Origin: Deltaproteobacteria bacterium
GTDB lineage: Bacteria; Myxococcota_A; Polyangia; HGW-17; SLPX01
Assembly: GCA_011390535.1 (NCBI GenBank)
Contig: JAABSF010000002.1
Coordinates: forward strand, 1 to 38,940
Reading direction: 5' to 3'
DNA length: 38,940 bases
The first letter of the stretch is position 1. Each line of letters opens with the position of its first letter. A program made the translations under genes and the position numbers. Positions 18,258 through 27,546 of this stretch are shown piece by piece. A model generated the notes under the pieces. The model saw nothing but the letters and a program-made list of their open reading frames with translations. It had not been told where the DNA came from and ran no database searches.

Positions 18258-18941
18258 TTGTCGCCGGTGAAACAAACTGCAACAGGATGTAATTTTTTTC
18301 AGCAAGGCGATGGCAGGACCGAGCGCGTCGAACCGCCTGGCCTGCAACGCGTGAGGAGGGCGAATACATTGTCGTATTCAACCGACCAGGAACTAAACAG
18401 GGTGAGGAGGATTGGTGTAAGATCCCCAAGGTTTTTTATAAAGAAGGCCGTGGTGATGGTGCTATTTATTGTTTTGTTTTCTTCTGGTTGCAATAACCGC
18501 CATAAGATGGCTCGTAGAGGTGGCTCCAGCAATGTAGTCAATAATGGGAAAGAGAAAGTTTCATTAAAAGATGCTGAGTCTTTTGAAGGGCCTATCAAAG
18601 ATCCTTTAAAAAAGTATCCAGGTTTATTTCAACGTTATAAAGGTTACTCAATTGTTGTATCCGCCGATCTGAATGGTGTTTGGATAAACGGAAACCTAAT
18701 TGGGAGGCTGATCAAGGGTAGGATTCCGCCCATGGGGCCGTCTGAAGAGATTTCAAGGTTTGCGATTCCTGTTTTAAAAAGACGTTTTGTAAAAGTACTT
18801 GGTTCTGTCCCCATGAGCGAATGGAACCTTTTATTGGTTGTATCTCTCGATGTAGAAATGGATGTAATACAGCGAGTTTTGCAAGCCGCAGGCCTGGCCG
18901 GCATAAATAAATATAAGCTGGAAAGAGTGTTGGAGAGGTAA
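18258..18941 (+). CDS. Putative lipoprotein with ExbD/TolR-like periplasmic domain (start uncertain)
   Basis: 'RFFIKKAVVMVLFIVLFSSGCNN' signal/lipobox. 'YSIVVSADLNGVWINGNLIGRL...NLLLVVSLDVEMDVIQRVLQAAGLAGINKYKL' resembles the ExbD/TolR C-terminal domain. The first ~55 residues probably are not translated. Confidence 0.65.
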   Translation: MSPVKQTATGCNFFQQGDGRTERVEPPGLQRVRRANTLSYSTDQELNRVRRIGVRSPRFFIKKAVVMVLFIVLFSSGCNNRHKMARRGGSSNVVNNGKEKVSLKDAESFEGPIKDPLKKYPGLFQRYKGYSIVVSADLNGVWINGNLIGRLIKGRIPPMGPSEEISRFAIPVLKRRFVKVLGSVPMSEWNLLLVVSLDVEMDVIQRVLQAAGLAGINKYKLERVLER

Positions 18942-18951
18942 ACTTCGCTCC

Positions 18952-19440
18952 ATGAAAGCAAAACAGCAATATCGGCTCGAAGCTTTGCTTAATGTGCGGG
19001 AGAGAGCACTGGAAGACGCTAGAAGAGCATTGTCGTGCGCCACGGATGAAGTTTTTGCTGCTAAAAAAGCGGTGGATCGTTTCCGAGACGAGAAGAAGAA
19101 AAAAAAAGAAGAAATTGTAGAGATGTCTCGTCATCTTGAATTTTCATGCTTGCGCGCACAAGACCTTTTGTTACGGGCATCTACATTGGAAGCTTTAAAA
19201 AAAGATCTATTATGTTTGGAGAAAGAGCTGAACAGAGCGTTGAAAATACATCAAGAAACTCAAAATAAAGAAGCGAAGGCCGCTGCTTTGGTGCGAGAGG
19301 CCCAGGGCGAACTTAAAGTTCTCCAAAAACACAAAGAGAAATGGGAACACGAAAAGAAAAAGTCCGAGGAAAAGCGAGCTGAAGAGATTATGGAAGAGGC
19401 AGCGTTGACTTCATCTTGGCGCAAGGAGTTTGAACAGTAA
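18952..19440 (+). CDS. FliJ/YscO-like coiled-coil protein
   Basis: 'YRLEALLNVRERALEDARRALSCATDEVFAAKKAVDRF' matches the FliJ-type N-terminus; rest is coiled coil. Confidence 0.6.
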   Translation: MKAKQQYRLEALLNVRERALEDARRALSCATDEVFAAKKAVDRFRDEKKKKKEEIVEMSRHLEFSCLRAQDLLLRASTLEALKKDLLCLEKELNRALKIHQETQNKEAKAAALVREAQGELKVLQKHKEKWEHEKKKSEEKRAEEIMEEAALTSSWRKEFEQ

Positions 19441-19554
19441 AACTAGCAGCAAACACCGCTCAAATGCGTTGGTTTACACGATCCCACAAAGTGTCGATGT
19501 CGATCGAACAGGCCGTCGTCTTCCGGCGACAGTCGTTGACAGGAACAGCAACTT

Positions 19555-19698
19555 ATGAAACGTAAAAACCCCATGTGTTTTCAGGTTAGTCGTTTGATTA
19601 AGAGTTATGTGATTCAGGACAGAATCACCAGTGAAAGTTTGGGGCTGGTTGGGTTGTTGGCATTTCTCCTTGGGGTATGGTCTGACTCATGTATTTGA
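19555..19698 (+). CDS. Possible small membrane peptide (47 aa) overlapping symporter start
   Basis: MKRKNPMCFQVSRLIKSYVIQDRITSESLGLVGLLAFLLGVWSDSCI; AGGA upstream; stop overlaps ATG at 19689 by 10 nt. Confidence 0.25.
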   Translation: MKRKNPMCFQVSRLIKSYVIQDRITSESLGLVGLLAFLLGVWSDSCI

Positions 19699-21407
19699 CC
19701 TCCTTTGATTGGACCGTCATTTTCGGTTATGGGGTTCTTGTTGTTGTTATTGGAGTCTTTCTTGCCCGAAGAGCCGGTAAAAACACAGAGCAATTTTTTT
19801 TAGGAGGACGATCCCTTCCTTGGTGGCTGCTTGGGACATCTATGGTGGCGACGACTTTTGCTGCAGACACCCCTTTGGCGATAACAGAAATAGTTCGCAC
19901 TGAAGGTGTCTGGGGAAACTGGTTCTGGTGGACGTGGGCGGTTGGGCACACCCTAGCTGTTTTCCTGTTTTCAAGGCTTTGGCGTCGGGCAGAGGTATTA
20001 ACTGATGCAGAGTTGATCGAGCTCCGATATTCCGGGAAAGCGGCTGCTGCACTTAGAGGTACCAAGGCCGGTCTTATGGCGCTGGTTTTTAATCTCTTGA
20101 TTTTGGGGTGGGTGACCAGGGCAATGGTGACCATTTTAAGGGAGACCATGAACATCCCGGAGGTTTGGGCACTTGTCGCCTGTGGTCTGCTGGCTGTGTT
20201 CTATGCTACGATGGCAGGTTTTTGGGGAGTTGTGATAACAGACTTGATTCAATTTGTGCTGGCGATGATAGGATCCATTTCTTTTGCTGTTTTTGCTGCG
20301 TGGAAGCTGGGTGGGTTGGATTCCTTGTTGGAAAAAGCGGAGTCCGCAAAACCAGGTGTCACAGACCTTGTACCGCAGTTGATGATAGGAGAACCCCAAA
20401 CAACGAAATTTCTCATTTTGATTTTTATAGGATGGTGGGCGACACACAACGCTGATGCCGGGGGGTACATGATGCAACGGCTCAGCTCGGCCAAAGATGA
20501 ACGACATGCGCTGGGTGGGGCAATGTGGTTTGCCGTATCCCATTATGCTTTAAGAGCCTGGCCCTGGATTTTGGTCGCCCTTGCATCTCTGTCTTTTCTT
20601 CCCCTGGATGGGTTTGCTGAACACAAGGCGGCTTATCCTCGTTTGATTGGGATGGTTCTTCCGGTCGGCCTGAGAGGTCTTATGGTGGCCTGCTTGCTGG
20701 CCGCCTTTATGTCTACTGTTGATACTCATTTGAACTGGGGGGCTTCTTATATAGTATCGGATCTTTATAAACGGTTTTTGAAAAAGGATGGCGATGAGAG
20801 ACACTATGTTTTTATCGCCAGAGTAGCTTCGGTTTTTTTAGGCGTAGCGGCGTCTTTTGTTTCTTTGGGAATTGAATCAATCAAAGGGTCTTGGGCACTT
20901 TTATATAGCATGGGCGCCGGATTGGGGCCTTTTCTAATACTCAGATGGTTTTGGTGGAGGATCAACGCATGGACTGAACTGTCGGCGCTTTTTGTATCTG
21001 TTTTTACGGGAGCATTGCTTGCAATGTTAGGGGTGGATTATGAATATCGCCTATTGATAGTTGTAGCGTCGAGTTTGCTGGGCGCATCAATAGTGACATT
21101 TCTAACAAAGCCGGTGGAGCTTTCAAAGCTGGAGAGCTTTTACAAAAAAGTTGTCCCCGGGGGTTTTTGGGGGCCGATTCGAAAGACAATGGAGAGGAAA
21201 CCTGTGCTTGAGCCCATTATGCGAAAAAGCATCGGTGTGGATCTATCCTTGGGCATTATGCTGATATATGGTGCCACTCTGGGGGTGGGAAAACTTCTCT
21301 TTCAAGAGTTGCTTCAAGGTGCATTGTTGTTCTCTATCTGTTTTGTTTCCGGTTCGGTGTTATGGTTTCGGTACAGCGGCAAAAAGTTTTTTCGGCAGGA
21401 TATATGA
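19689..21407 (+). CDS. Sodium:solute symporter family (SSS) protein
   Basis: 'FFLGGRSLPWWLLGTSMVATTFAADTPLAITEIVRTEG', multiple TMs, 'LLAAFMSTVDTHLNWGASYIVSDLYKRF' SSS signature. Confidence 0.93.
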   Translation: MYLTSFDWTVIFGYGVLVVVIGVFLARRAGKNTEQFFLGGRSLPWWLLGTSMVATTFAADTPLAITEIVRTEGVWGNWFWWTWAVGHTLAVFLFSRLWRRAEVLTDAELIELRYSGKAAAALRGTKAGLMALVFNLLILGWVTRAMVTILRETMNIPEVWALVACGLLAVFYATMAGFWGVVITDLIQFVLAMIGSISFAVFAAWKLGGLDSLLEKAESAKPGVTDLVPQLMIGEPQTTKFLILIFIGWWATHNADAGGYMMQRLSSAKDERHALGGAMWFAVSHYALRAWPWILVALASLSFLPLDGFAEHKAAYPRLIGMVLPVGLRGLMVACLLAAFMSTVDTHLNWGASYIVSDLYKRFLKKDGDERHYVFIARVASVFLGVAASFVSLGIESIKGSWALLYSMGAGLGPFLILRWFWWRINAWTELSALFVSVFTGALLAMLGVDYEYRLLIVVASSLLGASIVTFLTKPVELSKLESFYKKVVPGGFWGPIRKTMERKPVLEPIMRKSIGVDLSLGIMLIYGATLGVGKLLFQELLQGALLFSICFVSGSVLWFRYSGKKFFRQDI

Positions 21408-22603
21408 TGAATAAATTCCAATTTCTTTTTCTGTTATTTTTTTTGGCGGCTTGTTCGGATACCGGCGGTGAGACGTTGGATGCATCATTAGATGGAGGGG
21501 TTGATCCTGATGGAACACTCCCCCTGGATGCTTCAGACGACGCTACGACTCAACTTGATTCCCAAACACCTGATGCGGAAGTTCCTGAGCTTAATGTGAT
21601 TTTTTTTGATGTAGGCCAGGGAGATTCTACTTTGCTCCAATCATCAAGAAACAGGGCGGCGCTGATAGACACCGGAAGGACAGTGGAGAATGCCGGCAAG
21701 GTGGGCGATGTTTTGTGGCCTTCTTCTTTCTATTATACCGTTTTGGTGACTTCGCATTTTGATGCCGATCACATGGGGTCAGCCTCGAGAATTGTATGTG
21801 GATATGATGGAGCCCCGGGGGTTGCTGGAGTGGATGACAATGGAGATGGTTATACAGACTCACGGGTTTTGCAGGGCGAATACGGTTTTCCAGGGAGCGA
21901 TGATTTTGTTTTTTCTACAGTCTGGGATAGAGGTGATTATGATTTGCCGGACACAACCCTTATGGAAGAATATCTGGCGGCTTTTTACGGTGTACGTTAT
22001 ACCCCTGAGACGGGTGAGTTTTTGAATTTGGGTATGGATGATCTCAAGATCGAGGTTGTTACAGTAAATGGTGAAATACTTGGAGGGGATTTTTTCGAGC
22101 CGGAGGATGAAAACGGTCGCTCCCTTTCTGTGCTGGTTTCCTTTGGTGATTTTCATCTCTTGATTGCTGGTGACTTACCCACAGAAGGCGAAAATATACT
22201 AGCCCAAACTCTTTTCGACAGAGGTGTTGCTCTCAATGTTCTTCGTGCCGGACACCATGGTTCCGATACGTCCACCGGTGAGCTTATTCTTGATTACCTT
22301 CAGCCTGAGGTTGTGGTGATTTCCGTCGGGGACAGCCAGAGTTGTGGCCCGGGGTTCAATGCATATGGGCATCCTTCTCAAGATGTTTTAGATCGCCTGG
22401 CGGCAGGATCCGTGGAAATGGTTTTTCAAACACAACAAGGAGGTGCACGCCCGGCGACAGGGGTATGTACACCAGCGACAGGTGAAACGTATCCCCGCAA
22501 TTATTACAATCTTGATGTAGTATTCGCTTCAGATGATATCTTTCTATCTACTCAAGGAAGTGGTTACACAATAGAAGCGGCAGGAGTCACTTACAGTTTT
22601 TAG
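21404..22603 (+). CDS. Lipoprotein with ComEC/Rec2-like metallo-beta-lactamase domain
   Basis: ATG overlaps symporter stop (ATGA). Lipobox 'FFLAACSD'; 'VIFFDVGQGDSTLL', 'TSHFDADHMGS', 'LLIAGDLPTEGE', 'RAGHHGSDTST', 'YGHPSQDVLDRL'. Confidence 0.9.
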   Translation: MMNKFQFLFLLFFLAACSDTGGETLDASLDGGVDPDGTLPLDASDDATTQLDSQTPDAEVPELNVIFFDVGQGDSTLLQSSRNRAALIDTGRTVENAGKVGDVLWPSSFYYTVLVTSHFDADHMGSASRIVCGYDGAPGVAGVDDNGDGYTDSRVLQGEYGFPGSDDFVFSTVWDRGDYDLPDTTLMEEYLAAFYGVRYTPETGEFLNLGMDDLKIEVVTVNGEILGGDFFEPEDENGRSLSVLVSFGDFHLLIAGDLPTEGENILAQTLFDRGVALNVLRAGHHGSDTSTGELILDYLQPEVVVISVGDSQSCGPGFNAYGHPSQDVLDRLAAGSVEMVFQTQQGGARPATGVCTPATGETYPRNYYNLDVVFASDDIFLSTQGSGYTIEAAGVTYSF

Positions 22604-22613
22604 GAGTGACTCG

Positions 22614-23162
22614 TCACCCTCCCAGGTAAAGGCCGCAGTTAGGGCATTCCCCTTCTTTCAGCGGCTCTTTAGACCCGCAGGCCGGACAGGCGGGCTCTTC
22701 TCCATCGTCGTCATCATATTCTTCGCCGGATTCTTCATCGTCGCCATGGTTCATTTCTTCTTCTGTCGGTTCTGCTTCACTGTCATTCATAAACTGCAGT
22801 CCGTCTTTTTCCAGCAGATCCTTCCATTCGTCGTTCAAAAGCCCAATTGCTCTTTCTAAATCCTCTTCCGCCACTAATACGTCTAGAACCATCGCGACAC
22901 CTGAGCGGGGGTCTACGTCTTCGGCTGGAATTATTACGGCGGGGATTTGTATACTCAGCAATGTATCTACGATTTCTTTGCAGGCCGACACGCTACCTCG
23001 AACTATCGCTGCAAGTTCTTTGTCTTTAAGAAAATCAACCGCTCTTTCCGGTGTAATTGGCTCCGGCACATCCTCGATATTCGAAACCAGGCCCACATTA
23101 CAGCTCCCACAGACTTCAAACCCTTCTTCAAATTCAGCACGACATTTTGGACAAAATGGCAA
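22614..23162 (-). CDS. Zinc-ribbon protein with DUF2007-like domain and C-terminal second zinc ribbon
   Basis: 'PFCPKCRAEFEEGFEVCGSC' and 'CPACGSKEPLKEGECPNCG' flank 'IVRGSVSACKEIVDTLLSIQIPAVIIPAED...DVLVAEEDLERAIGLL'. TTG start at 23162 is preceded by GGAGG at 7 nt. Confidence 0.8.
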   Translation of the reverse strand: MPFCPKCRAEFEEGFEVCGSCNVGLVSNIEDVPEPITPERAVDFLKDKELAAIVRGSVSACKEIVDTLLSIQIPAVIIPAEDVDPRSGVAMVLDVLVAEEDLERAIGLLNDEWKDLLEKDGLQFMNDSEAEPTEEEMNHGDDEESGEEYDDDDGEEPACPACGSKEPLKEGECPNCGLYLGG

Positions 23163-23163
23163 T

Positions 23164-26100
23164 TTATATCCTCCCTTTTTTCGATGTATAGGTTGCCAAA
23201 ACAGCTCTGCCCACCGGTTTTGGTTCTGCTGGAGCAACATATGGGGAGCTTTCTATATCTGAACAATATGGCGGGATATTTCTTATGATGCCTTCTGTCA
23301 CAAGGGTGACGCTCCCGCCGGGGTCAAAAGACATTGCCGAGAAAGCCTCTTGCTCTCGCAGCAGTCCGGCGAGCTCTCTATAAGTTGCTCCCACGCTGTC
23401 ACGTATTCTCCCGTTTACGGCAAGCACAATCATCTCTGAATCCCGGGTCAACCCCACACCAAGTTTTGGGCTGCGAAGGTTTTCCAAGTCTACTCTCCCC
23501 GATTGAGTCAATCTGGAATTTCTAGTTTTCCAACCTTCAGCCTTCAAATCTATCGCCATCCTATTGTTTTGTAAAAGCAGGGGACCTGCTTCGATGGCAT
23601 GTACCATGTCTTTCCAAAAACTCGGCCAGGCAAAATCATAAACTATTTCTGTGCCTGCGAAATATGTATCTGCCAGCAAGTCATAATACATCTCCAGATT
23701 TACACTTAAGTGTAGACCCACCGGTTTTAGTTCGATTTCATTTTGGTTTGTTTCGTCAGGCAAAATGATGTCGGTGACGTGTCGGCCGGCGAGTACCAAT
23801 ATTGCTCTGTCTTCTATGGGTATTTTGGGTTTTGAGTGGTTTAGAGTGTAAATGGCTGTTTCGTCGTGTGGTGGAACTTCTGGGTTGATAGCACTTTTTT
23901 TCCAACTGATTCGAGGAGCGGTTGGATTATTTGTTTTAATCGACCCGGGGAAATTTAGTTTCAACCTGGCAATATGGGGGCGACCGTTCTTATCAAAAGC
24001 CAGGGCGGGTCTGTTGAATAAAGGCGGAGATAATATGCGACTGTTGATCATGAGCAAGCCCAGGGGAGAACCTAACAGTTCTTTTGACAAGCCCAATTGA
24101 TGCATCACCTTTTCGCTGATCATATATCCGCCGTTCCATGCGGCAGCTACTTGGTTTCCTGTCTCCCCTTCATAACGCAGAGCTATGTCCAAAACAGTTT
24201 CTTCTGCATGTCTGGCATTTTGCAGTGCAAAGGAGAAAACGGAGTTTTCAGGGTGCATTTTTAAACGTGCAATTACAGATGTATAGGGTAGCCCATCATT
24301 ATGGCGGCCGCACATATGTTCAAGTCGAAGATGTTTTGTTTCGTGGATTTCGGTATTCTTTTCGGTCAGACTTTCCGACAAAATATTTTGTACTGGAGAT
24401 GCTGTCAGCTCTGAATGAGTTTCTATCAGACTCCAAGCTCTATCTTTGCCTCTTTCCAAACACTCTAGTGTGCGAAAAGAAGGAGAGTTAAGCAAACAGG
24501 AGAGATCCTTGCTCGTCTGCAAAGAAAAAGGGTGTCCGATTGTCGGCCGGATTCTTCGAGGCACGAACTGCAGATAGGAAGCTCCTTTGGGAATTCCCAT
24601 GAGGGCAGCCGCTGGGCTTTCGGTTATTGTCCCGAAACGAAAGCAAGGCAGATCCAAGAGGTCCAGGGTGTGTGCATTATGATCTCCCGATGCTGTTATC
24701 ATGCCATTGGACTGTCTAAGAAGCTTTATGCGTGAGAGCAGCTTTTCGCCGAGTTGTCCCAAATCCGTGCCGAAAGATGTGGACTTCGCAGCAATAATTT
24801 GAAAACGGTTTTCTGTCATGGCCTTTTTCAGGGGCGCCAACGTCTCAAGTTCTAAAAGCTGTTTTAAGTCTTGAGTTGTTGTTCTGTCACCTAATGATGT
24901 CTCTCTCGCAACAAATGTTATCGAATAATCCTCTCCGGTTCGTGCGGTTACAGCCCGCCAGTGCTCTAGGAGGTACTGTCCCAAGATAAGCAGTTCAAAA
25001 AACAAAGTCTTCCAGGAGCCTGTAAAATGAATTAAGTGTCGTGGTTGATGAACGACTTCTTGCAGAAAAATGGAGGCGTCATCTATCGGGAGGAACTGGG
25101 ACATGTTCCCAATTATTTGAGATAACAGCTTTGATGTGGGGGTTGTTCCTTCCTTGAGGGAAGAAAATGCTCCCAGTCCACTCAGGAGCCTTAAGCGTTT
25201 CACCCATGTGTTGGCATGAAAAGACAGTGAGCCCCAAAGCGTTTGTGATATTTTCCAATACTCTTCAGGATCTCCGGAGCGAGGCTCGAAATCGGGGCCG
25301 AAAACTTGCTTTGCTACAGTGCCCACTGCTCCCATGATTTGTTGCTCTGTAAGATCTTCATGGAGCCTTTTTTTGAAAAACCGGCGTCTGTACATCAGGG
25401 AGTGGTCTGAGAAGATAGTGGCTGCTTCGCCGGGGAGAGAAAACAATGCCTCGGTAGCCATCATAAAACGGACGAGCATTCTTCTTTGCACGGCGTGGCA
25501 ACGGACCAAGCTCAGAGCAAATCGAAAAATACGCTCTCTCAGCTCTCTCTCCTGGACAAGATGACCTGATTGCTCCATGAGCCCTTGTGTTGTGCTGATA
25601 TACCCCAAAAGCCAATAACCGGGAAGATATTGTCTTGTCTGTGAATTGGTTGCCGCCTTCAATTCCGTTTCTGAGCGGGAATCTATCAAGGTTTCTATCC
25701 CTTTACGCGCAATCCCAAATGCTTGTCTCTGGGACAATATCCACATGTCGGTTAGAATTTGGCGCCACGCCGGAATAAGAACGGTTTGTGAAAATCGCAG
25801 CTTCGCGACCTTCATATTGTGGGCTCGCAGTGAATCCAACTTTTTTCGATCAAAAAGCAGATCCAACGCTTCGGCTATAGCTTCTCTGTCTTTGCCTGGA
25901 CGTAAGGTTATGATTTGTAATCGTTCATCCGGCTCGTCCGGAGAGCCGATAACGTGCTGATACACAGCCTCAGGGGAAAAGTGTGTTGAAAGGATCGGGA
26001 CACCGCTTGCTGCTGCTTCTCTGATTGGCAACGCCCGGCCTTCGGTTTCACTCGGCAACAAGACGAGATCGGCGATTGTGTATATCTCTGAGAGAGTAAC

Positions 26101-27471
26101 GCCGGCAGCCGGAGATTTCTCATTGGGTGAGTCCGAAACCAACTGCCCAAAAAGAAAACCAACAAAAAAGTTTTTTGAGACAGAGGAGTCCATCTGAGAA
26201 AATGTGTAAGCTATTTTGGAGATAAACTCCTCGAAATACAGCTCATAGCCCATCCCTATGCGGCCTGTTATTAAGAGCAATATGTTTGAATATTTTGAGA
26301 GTAATCTTTTTTGCGTCTCTTTTCTTGAGAGCTCCAACAACAAGTCAAGATCACGTTCAACCCTTCTAGCTGGAACCATTCTTGTGGGCTGAAGAAGGAC
26401 AAATGTTTTTGGGTTTATTTCAAGATGAAGGTCTTTTTTTGAACTTAAAATAAGAGGCTGTCTTGAAAGGAAACTGGCAGGCTCAAAGTGATGCGCGGCC
26501 TCTGTTTCCACGGCGGTGCCATCTGATCCAAACATTTGACCGAGCCGATTATATATCGCGGTCCGATTATTTATGTTTACATCGTGGCGAAACTTTTCTG
26601 TATCTACAACTGTAGGTAGAGTGTGTACCCTGGCAGGATTGATTCCTTTGGTTTCTTTTAGATACATGCTCTGCGCTTCCGATGCGTTTGCATGTATCCA
26701 TAATGGAGAATCCCAAGGATATAAAGTCTCCAGAATGGAGGTGATTTCGGGCAAATGCTTGTTTCTATCAAAGCAAACTGATGGTAGTTGGAAGTTGGTG
26801 GCGGGCTTATGTTCCCAGAAAAAACTACCGTTTAAGCAAATCACCGGTATTCTTCCTAGTTCGGCCGCCAAAATGAGCGCTACGGTTGAAGATATGTCCA
26901 TTGGCAGCGAGAGAATATCCGCGGCTAATATAATCTCTGTCCCTGCTTCTTGGAAATAGGCCCCAAGACGTGAAGCAAGCTTTAGGGTCTGTTTCCAAAT
27001 AATCTGAGGTAATGATCGATAGGCTTCATGAGATCTTTCCAGTTTTATTCCAAAGAGTTGATGATAGGCGTCTTTCCATTGATCAAAACCTCCAAACCCT
27101 GGTATTTGGTAGTATTTGTTTTTTGGGCCTCTTATGTGCGGTGTATAAGGTAAAATTCGTCCAGCAATCCAATGGATGATGGCAGTGGGTTCTTTGTCTG
27201 TTTCCAGGGTTTTCCTTATGGCCCAAGCTGTTTTTACCAACTCATTTCCTAAAGAATCCGGGGCGAGGCGATATGAAACTACAGCGATCGAGTGTTTTGT
27301 TTTTTTTAGAAATTCTTTCAGGGAGAGATCCTGATCGCTTGTAGCAATGTCGAGATGTCTACCTTTGAGACCTTCCATCATAAGCGAAAGATCTTGCCAT
27401 GTGCCTACCCCGTATGATTCCAGAGCAGCCAGTTTTTCCACAAGATTTTGGCGTGCGTTATTATCATTCAT
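23164..27471 (-). CDS. Giant fusion: GT4-like glycosyltransferase, unidentified middle region, C-terminal NAGPA-like (phosphodiester glycosidase) domain
   Basis: N-part: 'VVDTEKF...LLQPTRMVPARRVERDLDLLLEL...ADLVLLPSETEGRALPIREAAASGVPIL'. C-part: 'AAWNGGYM...LGVGLTRDSEMIVLAVNGRIRDSVGATYRELAGLLREQEAFSAMSFDPGGSVTLVTEGIIRNIPP'. Confidence 0.85.
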   Translation of the reverse strand: MNDNNARQNLVEKLAALESYGVGTWQDLSLMMEGLKGRHLDIATSDQDLSLKEFLKKTKHSIAVVSYRLAPDSLGNELVKTAWAIRKTLETDKEPTAIIHWIAGRILPYTPHIRGPKNKYYQIPGFGGFDQWKDAYHQLFGIKLERSHEAYRSLPQIIWKQTLKLASRLGAYFQEAGTEIILAADILSLPMDISSTVALILAAELGRIPVICLNGSFFWEHKPATNFQLPSVCFDRNKHLPEITSILETLYPWDSPLWIHANASEAQSMYLKETKGINPARVHTLPTVVDTEKFRHDVNINNRTAIYNRLGQMFGSDGTAVETEAAHHFEPASFLSRQPLILSSKKDLHLEINPKTFVLLQPTRMVPARRVERDLDLLLELSRKETQKRLLSKYSNILLLITGRIGMGYELYFEEFISKIAYTFSQMDSSVSKNFFVGFLFGQLVSDSPNEKSPAAGVTLSEIYTIADLVLLPSETEGRALPIREAAASGVPILSTHFSPEAVYQHVIGSPDEPDERLQIITLRPGKDREAIAEALDLLFDRKKLDSLRAHNMKVAKLRFSQTVLIPAWRQILTDMWILSQRQAFGIARKGIETLIDSRSETELKAATNSQTRQYLPGYWLLGYISTTQGLMEQSGHLVQERELRERIFRFALSLVRCHAVQRRMLVRFMMATEALFSLPGEAATIFSDHSLMYRRRFFKKRLHEDLTEQQIMGAVGTVAKQVFGPDFEPRSGDPEEYWKISQTLWGSLSFHANTWVKRLRLLSGLGAFSSLKEGTTPTSKLLSQIIGNMSQFLPIDDASIFLQEVVHQPRHLIHFTGSWKTLFFELLILGQYLLEHWRAVTARTGEDYSITFVARETSLGDRTTTQDLKQLLELETLAPLKKAMTENRFQIIAAKSTSFGTDLGQLGEKLLSRIKLLRQSNGMITASGDHNAHTLDLLDLPCFRFGTITESPAAALMGIPKGASYLQFVPRRIRPTIGHPFSLQTSKDLSCLLNSPSFRTLECLERGKDRAWSLIETHSELTASPVQNILSESLTEKNTEIHETKHLRLEHMCGRHNDGLPYTSVIARLKMHPENSVFSFALQNARHAEETVLDIALRYEGETGNQVAAAWNGGYMISEKVMHQLGLSKELLGSPLGLLMINSRILSPPLFNRPALAFDKNGRPHIARLKLNFPGSIKTNNPTAPRISWKKSAINPEVPPHDETAIYTLNHSKPKIPIEDRAILVLAGRHVTDIILPDETNQNEIELKPVGLHLSVNLEMYYDLLADTYFAGTEIVYDFAWPSFWKDMVHAIEAGPLLLQNNRMAIDLKAEGWKTRNSRLTQSGRVDLENLRSPKLGVGLTRDSEMIVLAVNGRIRDSVGATYRELAGLLREQEAFSAMSFDPGGSVTLVTEGIIRNIPPYCSDIESSPYVAPAEPKPVGRAVLATYTSKKGRI

Positions 27472-27546
27472 GCGAATGCTCTATAATAGTCAAATCTATA
27501 CTGCAGATGAAAATTGAATCCATAATGATAAAATAATCCACAGTTG

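Noticed and set aside
20136-20543. Minus-strand ORFs within the SSS symporter gene
   Set aside because: Opposite-strand shadow ORFs inside a clearly coding gene.
22584-22612. GAGTCAC/GTGACTC inverted repeat at the convergent gene ends
   Set aside because: Seven base pairs over the stop codon without a clear T-run; could be a weak bidirectional terminator, too little support to list.
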